NCBI GenBank assembly: GCA_023427825.1
Contig: JAEZAI010000068.1
Span: forward strand, 1 to 5,063
Direction of reading: 5' to 3'
DNA from: Actinomycetes bacterium
GTDB lineage: Bacteria; Actinomycetota; Acidimicrobiia; Acidimicrobiales; Microtrichaceae
DNA: 5,063 nucleotides
The notes beneath the pieces are model-generated. The model did no database searches. It had not been told where the DNA came from and saw only the letters and a program-made list of their open reading frames with translations. The position numbers were made by a program, and so were the translations under genes. Below, in pieces: positions 1-5,063 of the stretch; positions within the stretch are counted from its first letter, which is position 1, and every line of letters begins with the position of its first letter.

Positions 1-276
1 GAGCGTGAGCAGCAGGACCGATCCCTCGGCGTCGGTGAGGAGGGCGACCGACGGATCGGCCTGCAGCCACGTCTCCAGCTCCTGTCGTGCGGTCGAGCGC
101 TCGGGGGCGTTGATCCGCAGCGCCAGCGGATGCCCCCGCACCGGCTCGTCGCCGTCCTCGGCCGCCAGCGTCCGGACCCCGGCGACCACGCTGTCCATGG
201 GCACCGCGGCCGGTTCGAGCTGGACCAGGACGAGGGCCAGATCGGTCCAGCCCGGAGGGATGCCGTTGGTCGCCAC
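1..276 (-). CDS. Hypothetical protein, N-terminal 92 codons (cut by the window edge)
   Basis: An open frame runs without a stop from a GTG at 276 to base 1, so only the first 92 residues are visible. The start is supported by an AGGAGG eight bases upstream. The protein begins MATNGIPPGWTDLALVLVQL. I do not recognise the family. It contains no cysteine, no signal peptide and no membrane segment in the visible part. Hydrophobic strand-like stretches (residues 13-19, 51-56 and 86-92) alternate with helix-like ones (29-39 and 62-72), which would suit a small alpha/beta domain, but that is inference. It starts 13 bases after the catalase stop on the same strand and its Shine-Dalgarno overlaps that stop, so it is probably co-transcribed and perhaps translationally coupled with the catalase. 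Frame and start are fairly secure; function is unknown. Confidence 0.7.
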   Translation of the reverse strand, partial: MATNGIPPGWTDLALVLVQLEPAAVPMDSVVAGVRTLAAEDGDEPVRGHPLALRINAPERSTARQELETWLQADPSVALLTDAEGSVLLLTL

Positions 277-284
277 GAGATCAG

Positions 285-290
285 CCTCCT
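285..290 (-). promoter_or_regulatory. Shine-Dalgarno AGGAGG of the downstream hypothetical gene
   Basis: On the minus strand AGGAGG lies eight bases before the GTG at 276. Its first A is the last base of the catalase TGA (292-290). This one-base overlap of stop and ribosome-binding site favours re-initiation by ribosomes finishing the catalase, and it decides the start of the partial gene. Confidence 0.7.
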
Positions 291-2563
291 CAGCCGGTGG
301 AGAAGAGCGTGGGGCGGTCCCAGAAGCGATGCAGCGCCAGCGCCTCGAGGAAGTCGGCCGGGTCGTCGCCGGTCACGCCCGGAGCGGTCACGTCGATGCT
401 GCAAGCCGCCAGGTCGCCGGGGCCGGCCACGCCGATGGGCTTGTGGTGCCGGTAGGCCTCCTGGGTGAAGAACGCGATGCCTTCGTGTGGCGAGGTCGCG
501 ACGACCACGCCGTCGTACTCGACCGATGCCGTGGTGTGCAGCGTGCGATCGGCGGTCGCGCCGCCCGCGAGGTCGCCGAAGCGGGGACCGATGGCGACGA
601 CCTCCACCCCCACGGCGTCCGCAGCGTCCTGGAGCGGCGCGAGGGAGGCGGGGGCGGTGTCGTCGCCCACCAGGACCGCCACCTTGCGGCCGTCGACCGG
701 GCCGGGCGCCGTCGGGGCCATCGAGAGCGCGGGCGACACGAGCTCGGGAGCGCCCGCGTCGCCGGTCGGCACGGGCAGGCCGAGGTGGGCGGCGACCTGG
801 GCGCACAGCTCGGCGTCGACGTTGGCCAGGTTGCCCACCATGCGGGCGACGACCTCGACGTTCGTGCACTTGCCCAGCTCGAAGCGGAAGGCGTTGACGA
901 GGTGCTCCTGCTCGGCCTCCGTGAGCGAGGCGAAGAACATGGTCGCCTGCGTGTAGTGGTCGTCGAAGCTCTGCGGGCGGAGCCGCCGCTTCACGCCCTC
1001 GACCGGGCGGGGCCGGTGGACGTAGGCGGTCTCGGGCGACGCGAACGGGCAACCGCCACCGAGGCTGTTGGGCACGTACGGAGCGACGCCCTCGTGGACC
1101 GCCTGCTGCATGAAGCCGTCGCGGTGGTCGTCGTTGACCGGTGCCAACGGCCGGTTGATCGGGATCTGCGTGAAGTTCGGTCCGCCGAGGCGCGTCAGCT
1201 GCGTGTCCAGGTAGGAGAACAGCCGGGCGTGGAGCAGCGGGTCGTCGACCAGGTCGATGCCCGGCACCAGGTGACCCGGGTGGAACGCGATCTGCTCGGT
1301 CTCGGCGAAGAAGTTGCTGGGCGGCGTGTGCAGCGTCAGCGTCCCGACCGTGCGGACCGGGCACAGCTCCTCGGGCACGATCTTGGTCGAGTCGAGCAGG
1401 TCGATGCCCTCGAACATCTGGTCCTCGGTGTCGGGCATGAGCTGCACGCCGAGCTCCCAGCGCGGGAGGTTGCCGGAGTTCAGGCGGTCGTAGAGGTCGC
1501 GGCGATGGAAGTCGGGATCGACGCCCGCGATCTTCTGCGCCTCCTCCCAGACCAGCCCGTGCACGCCGGCCACCGGCTTCCAGTGCCACTTGCAGAGGGT
1601 GGTCGTCCCGTCCTGCGCGACGAGCCGGAACGTGTGGACGCCGAAGCCCTCCATGGTCGCGTACGAGCGCGGGATCGCCCGGTCCGACATGGCCCACATC
1701 AGCATGTGGGTGGACTCGGGCTGGAGCGACACGAAGTCCCAGAAGGTGTCGTGCGCCGTCTGGGCCTGGGGGATCTCGAGGTCCGGCTCGGGCTTGGCGG
1801 CGTGGACGAGGTCGGGGAACTTGATGCCGTCCTGGATGAAGAAGACCGGGATGTTGTTGCCGACGAGATCGAAGTTGCCCTGCTCCGTGTAGAACTTCGT
1901 CGCGAAGCCGCGGACGTCCCGGACGGTGTCGGCCGACCCGCGGGACCCGATCACGGTCGAGAACCTCGTGAACACCGGCGTGGTCGCGCCCTTCTGCAGG
2001 AACGCGGCGGCGCACACGTCGTCGAGCCCCTCGGTGCACTCGAAGGTCCCGTGGGCGCCGGCCCCGCGGGCGTGGGCCACGCGCGCGGGGATGCGCGCGT
2101 GGTCGAAGTGCGTGATCTTCTCCCGCAGGTGGTGGTCCTCGAGCAGCGACGGCCCACGCTCCGACACGGTCAGGCTGTTGTCCGTGTCGTCGACCCGCAG
2201 GCCCTGCGCCGTGGTCAGCCGGTCACCGACCTGGGCCCACGACGGGCGGAAGTTGGCCGCGGCCGGCGTGCCCTCGGGCGGCTGGACGGAGCGGCCCTCG
2301 ACGCGGGCCCTCGCCGCGCCCTCCACGGCCGCGGCCTTGCGAGGTGCCGCCTTCTTGGCCGCCCGCTTCTTGGCGGTCTGGCGCTTGGCGGTGGAGCGGC
2401 CCTGCTCGGCGACCCTCGGCGTCGACGCGGTGCGCCCCGCCGGCTGCTTGGCGGGCGACTTCTTGGCAGGTGCCTTCTTCGCCGTCGCCTTCTTGGCCGC
2501 CGCCTTCTTCGCGGCGGCCTTCTTGGCGGTGGGGGATCCGGTGCGTCGGGGAGTGCTGGGCAT
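290..2563 (-). CDS. katE: Large-subunit (clade II, HPII-type) haem catalase with a histone-H1-like N-terminal tail
   Basis: A cytoplasmic catalase that turns hydrogen peroxide into water and oxygen; 757 residues from ATG 2563, close to E. coli HPII (753). Residues 11-80 are an AKK-repeat tail. From about 107 the protein aligns with HPII (LTTAQG at 116, GPSLLED at 137). Visible active-site residues are the distal His164 in RVAHARGAGAHG, catalytic Asn236 in VGNNIPVFF, and the haem-ligand Tyr451 in RLFSYLDTQ. His428 in FHPGH stands 23 residues before Tyr451, as the cross-linked His392-Tyr415 pair does in HPII. Residues 626-757 form the C-terminal DJ-1/PfpI-like domain, without the nucleophile-elbow cysteine, as in HPII. 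An in-frame GTG at 2599 would add 12 residues. I prefer 2563 because it begins MPSTPRR and has the same upstream CGGGTAGGG as the neighbouring gene. Stop is TGA at 292-290. It follows the zinc-ribbon gene after 58 bases. Confidence 0.95.
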   Translation of the reverse strand: MPSTPRRTGSPTAKKAAAKKAAAKKATAKKAPAKKSPAKQPAGRTASTPRVAEQGRSTAKRQTAKKRAAKKAAPRKAAAVEGAARARVEGRSVQPPEGTPAAANFRPSWAQVGDRLTTAQGLRVDDTDNSLTVSERGPSLLEDHHLREKITHFDHARIPARVAHARGAGAHGTFECTEGLDDVCAAAFLQKGATTPVFTRFSTVIGSRGSADTVRDVRGFATKFYTEQGNFDLVGNNIPVFFIQDGIKFPDLVHAAKPEPDLEIPQAQTAHDTFWDFVSLQPESTHMLMWAMSDRAIPRSYATMEGFGVHTFRLVAQDGTTTLCKWHWKPVAGVHGLVWEEAQKIAGVDPDFHRRDLYDRLNSGNLPRWELGVQLMPDTEDQMFEGIDLLDSTKIVPEELCPVRTVGTLTLHTPPSNFFAETEQIAFHPGHLVPGIDLVDDPLLHARLFSYLDTQLTRLGGPNFTQIPINRPLAPVNDDHRDGFMQQAVHEGVAPYVPNSLGGGCPFASPETAYVHRPRPVEGVKRRLRPQSFDDHYTQATMFFASLTEAEQEHLVNAFRFELGKCTNVEVVARMVGNLANVDAELCAQVAAHLGLPVPTGDAGAPELVSPALSMAPTAPGPVDGRKVAVLVGDDTAPASLAPLQDAADAVGVEVVAIGPRFGDLAGGATADRTLHTTASVEYDGVVVATSPHEGIAFFTQEAYRHHKPIGVAGPGDLAACSIDVTAPGVTGDDPADFLEALALHRFWDRPTLFSTG
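2330..2527 (-). repeat. AKK pentad repeats encoding the H1-like tail of the catalase
   Basis: Two blocks of degenerate 15-base units encode a five-residue period. Residues 13-42 read AKKAA, AKKAA, AKKAT, AKKAP, AKKSP, AKQPA (bases 2527-2438). Residues 59-78 read AKRQT, AKKRA, AKKAA, PRKAA (bases 2389-2330). They are joined by a 16-residue Ser/Thr/Arg-containing linker. Lysines and arginines are spaced as in histone H1 C-terminal tails and actinobacterial HU tails, which bind DNA without a fixed fold. DNA binding here is inference. The codons vary between units, so this looks selected at protein level rather than like recent slippage. Confidence 0.85.
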
Positions 2564-2564
2564 G

Positions 2565-2582
2565 GGCGGGGCCCTACCCGCC
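2565..2582. repeat. Inverted repeat GGCGGG-N6-CCCGCC in front of katE
   Basis: Perfect 6-bp arms (2565-2570 and 2577-2582) flank six bases directly upstream of the katE ATG at 2563. If transcription from the zinc-ribbon gene reads through, the RNA could fold into a short GC hairpin at the katE translation start. The same bases contain the CGGGTAGGG element. There is no U-tract, so it is not a convincing terminator. Such repeats are common by chance at this GC content. Confidence 0.35.
2572..2580 (-). promoter_or_regulatory. CGGGTAGGG element upstream of katE
   Basis: Minus-strand CGGGTAGGG ends eight bases before the ATG at 2563. The identical 9-mer ends seven bases before the zinc-ribbon ATG. 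It could act as a weak G-rich ribosome-binding site. Alternatively its TAGGGC could be a degenerate -10 hexamer placed for a leaderless transcript starting near the ATG; the consensus final T is missing. No clear -35 was seen. Its main use here is to support the 2563 start over GTG 2599. Confidence 0.35.
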
Positions 2583-2621
2583 GCGCCGACGCTCAGCACG
2601 TGACGGGGCGAATGCGTCCGA

Positions 2622-3038
2622 TCAGCCGGTGGCGGGGGGCGGCACGTCGTCCACGCCCGGCGTCGCCCCGGGGACCTCGGCCTCGGGGCCGGCCTCGGTC
2701 GGCCGGCGCGACAGCGAGCGCACCACGTCGGAGTCCTCGGCCGTGGCGTCCGGGCCGTACCCGAGCACGAGCGTGCCGGAGGTGTCGCAGTTCGGGCAGG
2801 TCACGGGGACGACCATCGTCATGTCGGCGGGATCGGACACGCCCTCGAGCCGCGTGACCTCGTCCGCCTCGATCGAGGCTGCGTCGAAGGTCTGCTGGCA
2901 CGTGAGGCACCGGATGCGAGCGCCCTCCTCGCTGCGGAACTGCCCGCCGAAGCCCTCGCCGCTCAGGTCGTCGACGACGTCGCCGAGCGGCGTGTCGGTC
3001 GGGTTGGCGGGGTCCAGCGAGCGCTCACGTTCTGACAT
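2622..3038 (-). CDS. Small four-cysteine zinc-ribbon-like protein of unknown function
   Basis: 138 residues, start ATG at 3038, stop TGA at 2624-2622. Two CxxC knuckles are visible, Cys44-Cys47 (RCLTCQQTFDA) and Cys81-Cys84 (VTCPNCDTSGTLVLGYG), separated by 33 residues. This is the arrangement expected of a structural zinc site in a small zinc ribbon. The first 40 residues are polar and acidic. After about residue 100 the protein is Pro/Glu/Ala-rich and probably disordered. No signal peptide or membrane segment is present. The overall composition is strongly acidic, in contrast to the very basic catalase tail encoded next. I cannot assign a family or a role. Zinc binding is inferred from the cysteine pattern; a redox-sensitive thiol switch is possible but unproven. 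Its position 58 bases ahead of katE on the same strand suggests one operon. The antisense frames here are shadows. Confidence 0.85.
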   Translation of the reverse strand: MSERERSLDPANPTDTPLGDVVDDLSGEGFGGQFRSEEGARIRCLTCQQTFDAASIEADEVTRLEGVSDPADMTMVVPVTCPNCDTSGTLVLGYGPDATAEDSDVVRSLSRRPTEAGPEAEVPGATPGVDDVPPPATG

Positions 3039-3045
3039 GTCCCAC

Positions 3046-3054
3046 CCCTACCCG
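3046..3054 (-). promoter_or_regulatory. CGGGTAGGG element upstream of the zinc-ribbon gene
   Basis: Minus-strand CGGGTAGGG followed by GTGGGAC and the ATG at 3038. The hexamer TAGGGG lies six bases before the start codon, which is where a -10 box would sit for a leaderless mRNA. The G-rich run could equally serve as a weak ribosome-binding site. It is identical to the element before katE. A canonical GGAGG is absent at both genes, unlike glgX and the leftmost gene. Confidence 0.35.
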
Positions 3055-3057
3055 TTC

Positions 3058-3071
3058 TGGTCGCCTGACCA
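3058..3071. promoter_or_regulatory. Dyad TGGTC-N4-GACCA, possible operator
   Basis: Perfect 5-bp arms around GCCT, 20 bases upstream of the zinc-ribbon start codon. Position and symmetry would suit a repressor site over the leftward promoter. The arms are short and I recognise no specific regulator family from them, so this is only a candidate. Confidence 0.3.
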
Positions 3072-3129
3072 CGACGACAGCGACGCATCCGTGACGACGA
3101 CGGCGATCGGAGGGGCCGGAGCAGGATGG

Positions 3130-3147
3130 CCCGCCCCACCCCTCCCC
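3130..3147 (-). other. Putative G-quadruplex motif with three single-base loops
   Basis: The minus strand reads GGGGAGGGGTGGGGCGGG: four runs of at least three G separated by one base each (A, T, C). Single-base loops give the most stable class of intramolecular quadruplex known from in vitro work. It lies on the coding strand of the zinc-ribbon/katE cluster, 92 bases upstream of that start, and in the template strand of any glgX transcript that starts further upstream. Folding in the cell is inference. Confidence 0.6.
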
Positions 3148-3170
3148 GTCGCGCCCCTGAACTCTCCGGA

Positions 3171-3219
3171 CCGGGTTCACTCGCTCGGGTGACCTCCGTC
3201 GTCGTCTGACGGAACCCGG
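3171..3219 (+). repeat. Competing inverted repeats in the glgX leader
   Basis: Two perfect inverted repeats interlock. CCGGGTTC (3171-3178) pairs with GAACCCGG (3212-3219), and TCCGTC (3195-3200) pairs with GACGGA (3208-3213) across a seven-base loop. They share 3212-3213 and so cannot both form fully. The TCCGTC arm also lies inside the sequence that would pair with the glgX Shine-Dalgarno, so forming this hairpin would release that site. A smaller stem, GAACTC/GGGTTC (3159-3164 and 3173-3178, one G-U), competes for the first arm. Function is inferred from geometry only. Confidence 0.45.
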
Positions 3220-3260
3220 CCGGGGTACGGACGGCCTCACGCACCGGTGAGACGGAGGTC
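3191..3260 (+). promoter_or_regulatory. Leader stem predicted to sequester the glgX Shine-Dalgarno
   Basis: GACCTCCGTC (3191-3200) is the exact reverse complement of GACGGAGGTC (3251-3260), giving 10 bp of which most are G-C. The right arm contains GGAGG (3254-3258), the only good ribosome-binding site of glgX. The left arm is therefore an anti-Shine-Dalgarno. The 50-base loop has its own small hairpin, CTCAC-N6-GTGAG (3236-3240 and 3247-3251). If the transcript starts upstream of 3191, this fold would reduce glgX translation. The start site is unknown, and I cannot match the leader to a known riboswitch class. Confidence 0.45.
3254..3258 (+). promoter_or_regulatory. Shine-Dalgarno GGAGG of glgX
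   Basis: GGAGG ends four bases before GTG 3263 and sixteen before ATG 3275. The distance favours the GTG, although four bases is on the short side. It lies within the right arm of the 10-bp leader stem. Confidence 0.6.
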
Positions 3261-3262
3261 GG

Positions 3263-5063
3263 GTGGACGGCGAGATGCAGGACGGGACAGCCAGGACGGC
3301 GTGGCCGGGGCGCGCCCTGCCGCTGGGCGCCACGCCCGACGGGTTCGGCACCAACTTCTCGCTGTTCAGCTCGACCGCCGAGGCGGTCGAGCTGTGCACC
3401 TTCGACGAGGACGGCAAGGAGCACCGGCGCGAGCTCACCGAGGTCGACGCGCACTGCTGGCACACGTACCTGCCCGAGGTCGGTCCGGGCACCGCCTACG
3501 GCTATCGGGTCCACGGCCCGTGGTCGCCGGCCGCCGGCCTCTGGCACAACGCGGCCAAGCTCCTGCTCGACCCGTACGCCCGGGTCATCGAGGGCACGAC
3601 CGACTGGTCGCAGGCCTGCTTCGCCTACCAGTTCGACTCGCCCGACGAGCCGGAGCAGTCCGACAGCGCACCCTTCGTGCCCAGATCGGTGGTGGCCAGC
3701 CCGCACTTCGACTGGGGCAACGACCACCGGCCCGACCGGCCGCTCCACGAGACCGTGATCTACGAGATGCACGTGAAGGGCTTCACGGCCCGCCACCCGG
3801 CGGTGCCGGCCCACGAGCGCGGCACCTACGCCGGTCTCGCGCACCCGGCGGTCGTCGACTACCTGGTCGGCCTCGGTGTCACCGCGGTGGAGCTGCAGCC
3901 GGTGCACGAGTTCCTGCACGACGCCCACCTGGTCGAGCGGGGCCTGCGCAACTACTGGGGCTACAACTCGATCGGGTTCTTCGCCCCGCACCACGAGTAC
4001 GCGGCCGGGCCCGACCCCGTCGGCGAGTTCAAGCACATGGTGCGCACGCTGCACGCCGCCGGCATCGAGGTGATCCTCGACGTCGTCTACAACCACACCG
4101 CCGAGGGCAACCACCTGGGCCCCACGCTGTCGTTCCGGGGCATCGACAACGGCGCCTACTACCGGCTCACCGACGAGGCCCGGTACTACATGGACTACAC
4201 GGGCACTGGCAACACCCTGAACATGCGCCACCCGAACACGCTGCAGCTCGTGATGGACAGCCTGCGGTACTGGGTGGAGGAGATGCACGTCGACGGGTTC
4301 CGCTTCGACCTGGCCTCCGCGCTGGCCCGTGGCCTGCACGAGGTCGACCGGCTCGGCCCGTTCTTCGACCTCATCCAGCAGGACCCGGTCATCGGGTGCG
4401 TGAAGCTGATCGCCGAGCCGTGGGACGTGGGCGACGGCGGCTACCAGGTGGGCAACTTCCCGCCGCTGTGGTCGGAGTGGAACGGCCGCTACCGCGACAG
4501 CGTCCGTGACTACTGGCGGGGCGAGCCGTCCACCCTCGCCGAGTTCGCCGGGCGCCTGACCGGCAGCTCCGACCTGTACGCCGGCGACTCCAGCCCGGCC
4601 TCGAGCATCAACTTCGTGACCGCGCACGACGGCTTCACGCTGGCCGACCTGGTCAGCTACGACCACAAGCACAACGAGGCCAACGGCGAGGACAACCGGG
4701 ACGGCGAGTCGCACAACCGGTCGTGGAACTGCGGTGCGGAGGGCCCGACCGACGACGAGTCGGTCCTGGAGCTCCGGGCCCGCCAGCAGCGCAACCTGCT
4801 GCTCACGCTGCTCCTGTCCCAGGGCGTCCCCATGGTGCTCGCGGGCGACGAGCTGGGCCGCACCCAGCAGGGCAACAACAACGCGTACTGCCAGGACAGC
4901 GAGCTGACGTGGCTCGACTGGGACCTGATGACGACCAACGCCGACCTGCTCGCGTTCACCCGGGAGGCCATCGCCTTCCGCCGGCTGCACCCCGTGTTCC
5001 ACCGGCGCCGATGGTTCACCGGGCGCGACATCCGCGGCGGCGACGGCCCCACCCGCGACCTGG
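3263..5063 (+). CDS. glgX: Glycogen debranching enzyme GlgX/TreX (GH13 isoamylase type), 3' end cut by the window
   Basis: Cytoplasmic enzyme that hydrolyses alpha-1,6 branch points of glycogen or limit dextrin. 600 codons are visible without a stop; relatives are about 650-720 residues, so roughly the last hundred are missing, mainly the C-terminal beta domain. Numbering from GTG 3263: a CBM48-type N-terminal domain covers about 15-105 ([16 protein letters not shown] at 21). The GH13 barrel starts near 160 with YEMHVKGFT (167) and NYWGYNS (230). Region I is DVVYNHT (273-279), nucleophile Asp349 in DGFRFDLA, acid/base Glu385 in LIAEPWD, and stabilising Asp456 in [18 protein letters not shown] (484) and [18 protein letters not shown] (528) are family signatures. 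An in-frame TGA at 3248-3250 limits the start to GTG 3263 or ATG 3275; the Shine-Dalgarno favours GTG. It is divergent from the catalase cluster. In many actinobacteria this gene leads a treX-treY-treZ trehalose operon, which cannot be checked here. Long frames in other registers are shadows. Confidence 0.95.
   Translation, partial: MDGEMQDGTARTAWPGRALPLGATPDGFGTNFSLFSSTAEAVELCTFDEDGKEHRRELTEVDAHCWHTYLPEVGPGTAYGYRVHGPWSPAAGLWHNAAKLLLDPYARVIEGTTDWSQACFAYQFDSPDEPEQSDSAPFVPRSVVASPHFDWGNDHRPDRPLHETVIYEMHVKGFTARHPAVPAHERGTYAGLAHPAVVDYLVGLGVTAVELQPVHEFLHDAHLVERGLRNYWGYNSIGFFAPHHEYAAGPDPVGEFKHMVRTLHAAGIEVILDVVYNHTAEGNHLGPTLSFRGIDNGAYYRLTDEARYYMDYTGTGNTLNMRHPNTLQLVMDSLRYWVEEMHVDGFRFDLASALARGLHEVDRLGPFFDLIQQDPVIGCVKLIAEPWDVGDGGYQVGNFPPLWSEWNGRYRDSVRDYWRGEPSTLAEFAGRLTGSSDLYAGDSSPASSINFVTAHDGFTLADLVSYDHKHNEANGEDNRDGESHNRSWNCGAEGPTDDESVLELRARQQRNLLLTLLLSQGVPMVLAGDELGRTQQGNNNAYCQDSELTWLDWDLMTTNADLLAFTREAIAFRRLHPVFHRRRWFTGRDIRGGDGPTRDL

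Larger units (their letters stand above)
3039..3262. other. Divergent intergenic region between the zinc-ribbon/katE cluster and glgX
   Basis: A 224-base gap between genes that are transcribed away from each other, so promoters for both should lie here. I found no convincing -35/-10 pair on the plus strand. On the minus strand a TGGTCA (3071-3066) and TAGGGG (3050-3045) lie only 15 bases apart, a poor promoter at best. The region holds a C-tract with quadruplex potential on the other strand (3130-3147), several dyads, and the structured glgX leader (3171-3260). A 51-codon plus-strand frame (3037-3192) lacks a Shine-Dalgarno and is not called as a gene. Confidence 0.8.

Noticed and set aside
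2565..2582. Rho-independent terminator between the zinc-ribbon gene and katE
   Set aside because: The stem is only 6 bp and there is no T-tract on the minus strand. Read-through into katE is more likely.
2564..2599. Upstream GTG start for katE at 2599
   Set aside because: It would add MLSVGAAGRAPP without a visible ribosome-binding site. The ATG at 2563 has the same upstream element and spacing as the zinc-ribbon gene. It remains possible.
2597..2602. CACGTG palindrome
   Set aside because: A single 6-bp palindrome in GC-rich DNA with no repetition or known regulator link here.
1926..2603. 225-codon plus-strand frame containing FLAAAFFAAAF-type hydrophobic repeats that resemble membrane helices
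   Set aside because: These repeats are only the reverse complement of the AKK pentads in the catalase tail.
5..2857. 950-codon plus-strand open frame antisense to katE and the zinc-ribbon gene
   Set aside because: It is a stop-free shadow typical of GC-rich DNA. The composition is Arg/Gly/Val-rich without any domain, while the opposite strand encodes a full catalase with all catalytic residues.
3215..3224. CCCGGCCGGG palindrome in the glgX leader
   Set aside because: A hairpin would have too small a loop, and C/G-only palindromes are common by chance here. It partly overlaps the better-supported GAACCCGG arm.
3247..4509. 420-codon plus-strand frame overlapping glgX
   Set aside because: Arg-rich translation in the wrong register of glgX; no recognisable motif.
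2963..5002. 679-codon minus-strand open frame antisense to glgX
   Set aside because: The plus strand carries every GH13 signature in one uninterrupted frame. The antisense product is low-complexity Val/Arg/Gly-rich sequence.

Overview
The window is very GC-rich, with densely packed genes and strong G/C preference at third codon positions. Together with a lysine/alanine histone-H1-like tail on one protein, this points to a high-GC actinobacterium. The tail and the gene set would fit Acidimicrobiia or a related lineage, but the taxon is an inference. No mobile element, tRNA, rRNA or CRISPR array was seen.

Left and centre (1-3038, minus strand). Three genes are read leftwards in a tight, operon-like series. 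The first is a small four-cysteine zinc-ribbon-like protein of unknown function (3038 to 2622). The second is a large-subunit haem catalase of the KatE/HPII type (2563 to 290). The third is the start of an unrecognised gene (276 to beyond base 1), whose Shine-Dalgarno overlaps the catalase stop by one base. The catalase has a complete active site and the C-terminal class I glutamine-amidotransferase-like domain. Its N-terminal arm is replaced by about 80 residues of AKK-type pentad repeats resembling the tails of histone H1 or of actinobacterial HU.

Intergenic region (3039-3262). This 224-base stretch separates the leftward cluster from a rightward gene, so it should hold two divergent promoters. 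It contains a minus-strand G-quadruplex motif with single-base loops, a TGGTC-N4-GACCA dyad, and a set of overlapping inverted repeats. One of these, a perfect 10-bp pair, would bury the Shine-Dalgarno of the rightward gene. Two others share bases with its upstream arm and so would compete with it.

Right (3263-5063, plus strand). This is the first 600 codons of a GlgX/TreX-type glycogen debranching enzyme (CBM48 plus GH13), cut by the window edge. The genes suggest a peroxide-defence unit placed back to back with a storage-glycogen or trehalose mobilisation unit. Whether the two are co-regulated cannot be read from the sequence.

Most of the window is ordinary. The parts worth a second look are the H1-like tail on the catalase and the structured glgX leader.
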